A stretch of 7,441 nucleotides of DNA, taken from NCBI GenBank assembly GCA_947479075.1, contig CANJZR010000186.1:1-7441 (forward strand). Direction: 5' to 3'. Each line of letters opens with the position of its first letter. The stretch's first letter is position 1. The position numbers and the translations under genes were made by a program. Below the pieces are notes generated by a model. The model did not search any database, was not told where the DNA came from, and saw only the letters and a program-made list of their open reading frames with translations. Below are positions 5,704-7,441 of the stretch, piece by piece. This DNA comes from Planctomycetaceae bacterium (lineage in GTDB: Bacteria; Planctomycetota; Planctomycetia; Planctomycetales; Planctomycetaceae).

Positions 5704-5744
5704 GTTCACTCTCCAGAGGACCGTCGATCTTCTGGAGAGTGAGC
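5704..5744 (+). terminator. Very strong 17-bp hairpin between the DUF1559 and lipoprotein genes
   Basis: TCACTCTCCAGA (5706-5717) pairs perfectly with TCTGGAGAGTGA (5731-5742). The stem extends outward by T-G and G-C pairs (5704-5705 with 5743-5744) and inward by GGA with TCT (5718-5720 with 5728-5730), leaving a seven-base loop, CCGTCGA. That makes 17 consecutive pairs, including two G-U wobbles. It lies 55 bases after the DUF1559 stop. Only two Ts follow, so it may stop transcription partially or protect the 3' end of the abundant upstream message while letting some transcripts reach the lipoprotein gene. Confidence 0.6.
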
Positions 5745-5839
5745 TTGGAACGAAATCGAAGAGAGTCGAAACGTCGCTCGCACTCAGTGATCAGCGTCCG
5801 ATGGGGGCAGAGTCACTGGCAATCAGGAACAATTGAGGC

Positions 5840-6286
5840 ATGACAGTATCATTGAAGCAGCAGCATGGGAGTCGAGTCGTCATGATGGCAAATCGAATGG
5901 GAGGCTGCTTGGTGGCGACCTTATCTCTCCTGCTCATCGTGGGATGTGGAGAGAAGTCCAAGGCGATTCCCATGGGGACGGTGTCTGGATCGGTGACCGT
6001 GAAGGGGCAACCACTGGAGCTCGGCCGTTTGAACTTTGTCTCCGGACAGATGGGGAGTGGAGCCAGCGGAAACCTGGGGCCGGAGGGCAAATACTCGCTG
6101 GATGGTCCGATTCCCACGGGAACCTATGACGTGTTTGTCTCGTTTGAAATCTCACCAGCACAATTCGGAACACCAGCTGCGAACGTTCTGAAAACCGTTC
6201 CGTCAAAGTACCAGCGTCAGAGTTCCTCCAAGCTCGTCGCCAATGTGGCTGAGGGAACGAATGAGCTGACATTCGAGCTGAAGTGA
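5840..6286 (+). CDS. Small lipoprotein with carboxypeptidase-regulatory-like beta-sandwich
   Basis: A 148-residue lipoprotein. The hydrophobic segment LVATLSLLLIVGC ends in a lipobox with Cys36 as the lipidated residue. The mature domain has the transthyretin/carboxypeptidase-regulatory-like pattern common in planctomycetes: GSVTVKGQPLELGRLNFVS (about 50-68), then GPEGKYSLDGPIPTGTYDVFVS, and a closing strand NELTFELK. The start is ambiguous. The ATG at 5840 has AGGA eleven bases upstream and gives a 20-residue N-region. The ATG at 5882 has GGGAG ten bases upstream and gives a more normal signal peptide (MMANRMGG...). I keep the longer form but would not be surprised by the shorter. It lies 191 bases after the DUF1559 gene, and this gene order recurs across planctomycetes. 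The role is unknown. It is probably a periplasm- or surface-anchored beta-sandwich working with the DUF1559 protein. Confidence 0.8.
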   Translation: MTVSLKQQHGSRVVMMANRMGGCLVATLSLLLIVGCGEKSKAIPMGTVSGSVTVKGQPLELGRLNFVSGQMGSGASGNLGPEGKYSLDGPIPTGTYDVFVSFEISPAQFGTPAANVLKTVPSKYQRQSSSKLVANVAEGTNELTFELK

Positions 6287-6335
6287 TCTCAGTCCGAGGT
6301 GTTCCTGTCGTTCCGTTGCAGCTCGCTGCTATGAA

Positions 6336-7124
6336 TCAGTTGGTCGTTTCTTGTCGACGTGAGTGATTGAGTTCGTCAATCCCATTCCAAAGGTGGATGC
6401 GTGCTTTGAGGCATGTCAACGCTGAGTCGGTCGCGATCTTCCACGACTCGGCATCGGTCCCGCAGAGCGATTCGATCAGTCGTTGGGCCATGGGACCGTG
6501 TTCATCGCCATCCAGTCCAATGTGTCGTTCCAGATAATACTTGAATGCGGAGAGCTGCCCGCCAGCTTGGGTGTTCAATTCATCGACGATACGCTGAAAC
6601 ACCGCGGGCAGTAAATCTTCCCGACCAAAGGTGAACGCGGACGCGATGGCTCGAATGTCCCCGCTGTTGATTATCGCGAATGTCTGCTGCATGAACTGCC
6701 TTGCTGGCTGCGGGATTCTTGAGGATGCGATCGCGACATCGATCGTTACTCCCTGTTGCAGCTGGTCGATGAACCCTGCAATGACCGACGTGTCGGCGCC
6801 GCACTGCTGCATGGAACTGAGATAGAGATCAAAGTGGCTGGCGTAGTCTCCGGCCTCGTTCTCGTCGGATTCTTCGGCGAGTACGATCTCGTTGATCAGA
6901 CGGCAATGGTGCGAATTCGCAGGAGGCAGCCAGGGAACCTCGGTACAGCACATCTTTCTCTGCAAGGACTTGAGCAGCGACATGAAGTCCCAGACGGCGA
7001 ACACATGGTGTTCCATGAACAGACGCAGAGACGCAAGCTGGTCGATCTCGCGATAGAGCCGGTGATTCAACAGCTCCTCTCGCCAGGGGAGGAGGCTCTC
7101 TTTCAGCTGTACCAGGTGACTCAA
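6336..7124 (-). CDS. DUF3050 family protein, likely haem-oxygenase-like helical metal enzyme
   Basis: A 262-residue all-helical protein that matches DUF3050 throughout. LLNHRLYREIDQLASLRLFM (18-37) leads into EHHVFAVWDFMSLLKSLQR (38-56), followed by VPWLPP (63-68), RLINEIVLAEESDE (75-88), ASHFDLYL (95-102), GADTSVI (109-115) and YYLERHIGLDGDEHGPMA (197-212). The start is a TTG at 7124-7122. It is supported by GAGGAG at 7131-7136, six bases upstream, by an in-frame TGA at 7143-7145, and by homologues that begin at this point. The family is thought to share the haem-oxygenase-like fold. His201, Asp205 and His209, with the EHH cluster (38-40) and the INE/EES acids (79, 84-85), resemble the ligand pattern of di-iron oxidases of that fold. 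This metal role is inference. Substrate is unknown. It is cytoplasmic and monocistronic, converging on the small lipoprotein gene. Confidence 0.85.
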   Translation of the reverse strand: MSHLVQLKESLLPWREELLNHRLYREIDQLASLRLFMEHHVFAVWDFMSLLKSLQRKMCCTEVPWLPPANSHHCRLINEIVLAEESDENEAGDYASHFDLYLSSMQQCGADTSVIAGFIDQLQQGVTIDVAIASSRIPQPARQFMQQTFAIINSGDIRAIASAFTFGREDLLPAVFQRIVDELNTQAGGQLSAFKYYLERHIGLDGDEHGPMAQRLIESLCGTDAESWKIATDSALTCLKARIHLWNGIDELNHSRRQETTN

Positions 7125-7130
7125 TCTCAG

Positions 7131-7136
7131 CTCCTC
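7131..7136 (-). promoter_or_regulatory. Shine-Dalgarno site supporting the TTG start of the DUF3050 gene
   Basis: GAGGAG read on the minus strand, six bases before the TTG at 7124-7122. No ATG or GTG lies in frame between this TTG and the upstream stop at 7143-7145, so the site decides the start. Confidence 0.65.
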
Positions 7137-7153
7137 GAAACTTCAATGGAAGG

Positions 7154-7176
7154 CTGCTTCGTATCTCAGGAAGCAG
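7154..7176 (-). repeat. Hairpin in the leader of the DUF3050 gene
   Basis: CTGCTTC (7154-7160) and GAAGCAG (7170-7176) are perfect 7-base arms around a 9-base loop, 17 bases upstream of the Shine-Dalgarno site at 7131-7136. It could be an RNA structure tuning translation or an operator. The leader region upstream includes an A/T-rich GTTATTAAAAATG (minus strand, about 7180-7200) that may hold the -10 box. Confidence 0.35.
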
Positions 7177-7317
7177 TTCGCGTGGGCATTTTTAATAACA
7201 GTCCATCGTTTGCCCACAGCCAGGCCGCGGGATTCTCAAGTAAAATACGGGATGAGAACGGCCCGACTGCGTTCGTTCATTCGGCATGATTCGCTGCCGT
7301 CGGTTGGAGCAAGCAGA

Positions 7318-7441
7318 TTATCGCGTAAATCCGACGTAGAAGCTGAACATCCGGCGGGTGTCGGTCTTCTGGTCGACGATTGGCCAGGCAAAGTCGAAGG
7401 CGATCGGAGCCGGGCCCATGGCCGGGATCACGAGGCGGAAG
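7318..7441 (-). CDS. BamA/Omp85-type outer-membrane beta-barrel protein (C-terminal end only)
   Basis: Forty codons are readable before a TAA at 7318-7320. The 5' part lies beyond the right edge. The residues begin FRLVIPAMGPAPIAFDFAWP, continue through IVDQKTDTRR and end MFSFYVGFTR. This is the final strand pair of an Omp85/BamA barrel as seen in planctomycetes. The P-A-P-I-A-F-D-F-A-x-P-I strand matches the conserved penultimate strand of the surface-antigen (D15) domain. The last strand has alternating aromatic residues and the F-x-x-G-F pattern of the C-terminal insertion signal. Only the end is visible, so BamA cannot be told from TamA or other Omp85 members. The 193-base gap to the DUF3050 gene in the same direction suggests separate transcription. 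Confidence 0.7.
   Translation of the reverse strand, partial: FRLVIPAMGPAPIAFDFAWPIVDQKTDTRRMFSFYVGFTR

Noticed and set aside
6287..6335. Possible terminator between the convergent lipoprotein and DUF3050 genes (GCAG-CTCG-CTGC near 6318)
   Set aside because: The stem is only four pairs with no T-run, so it cannot be told from chance.

Overview
The window reads as ordinary chromosome of a planctomycete, probably Planctomycetales/Planctomycetaceae-like. The evidence is the gene set: a DUF1559 pilin-like protein with the H-X9-DG motif followed by a small lipoprotein with a carboxypeptidase-regulatory-like fold, a secreted DUF1080 protein next to a secreted PQQ-repeat beta-propeller protein opening with the D-W-P-Q-W-R-G-P-G signature, a DUF3050 protein, and the C-terminus of a BamA-type outer-membrane barrel. 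Signal peptides, two lipoboxes and the barrel end imply a diderm envelope. I see no insertion sequence, phage gene, CRISPR array, tRNA or rRNA. Base composition looks even across the window.

Layout. (1) 1-1216, minus strand: the 5' part of a PQQ-like beta-propeller gene (cut by the left edge) lies downstream of a complete DUF1080 (3-keto-disaccharide hydrolase family) gene. (2) 1217-1400: a divergent promoter region with a good sigma-70-type promoter for the next gene. (3) 1401-2129, plus: a HisA/HisF-family TIM-barrel paralogue whose N-terminal phosphate loop is altered. (4) 2132-2172: a hairpin between convergent genes. (5) 2189-2668, minus: a TPR-like lipoprotein. (6) 2669-3004: a 336-base divergent intergenic region. 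(7) 3005-4252, plus: a GCS2-family glutamate-cysteine ligase-like enzyme. (8) 4253-4649: a 397-base non-coding stretch with three clean hairpins. (9) 4650-6286, plus: the DUF1559 gene, a very strong hairpin, and a small lipoprotein gene. (10) 6336-7124, minus: a DUF3050 gene that starts at TTG. (11) 7318-7441, minus: the last 40 residues of a BamA/Omp85-type protein.

How the genes relate. Most are single transcription units in alternating directions, so little operon logic can be read. The DUF1080/PQQ pair fits the secreted carbohydrate-related equipment expanded in planctomycetes. The DUF1559/lipoprotein pair is a recurrent envelope cassette of the phylum. The HisA-like, GCS2 and DUF3050 genes are cytoplasmic enzymes whose substrates cannot be read from the sequence. 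Nothing here assembles into a clear new multi-gene system. The most promising unknowns are the HisA paralogue, the DUF3050 candidate metal enzyme and the hairpin inside the DUF1559 cassette.
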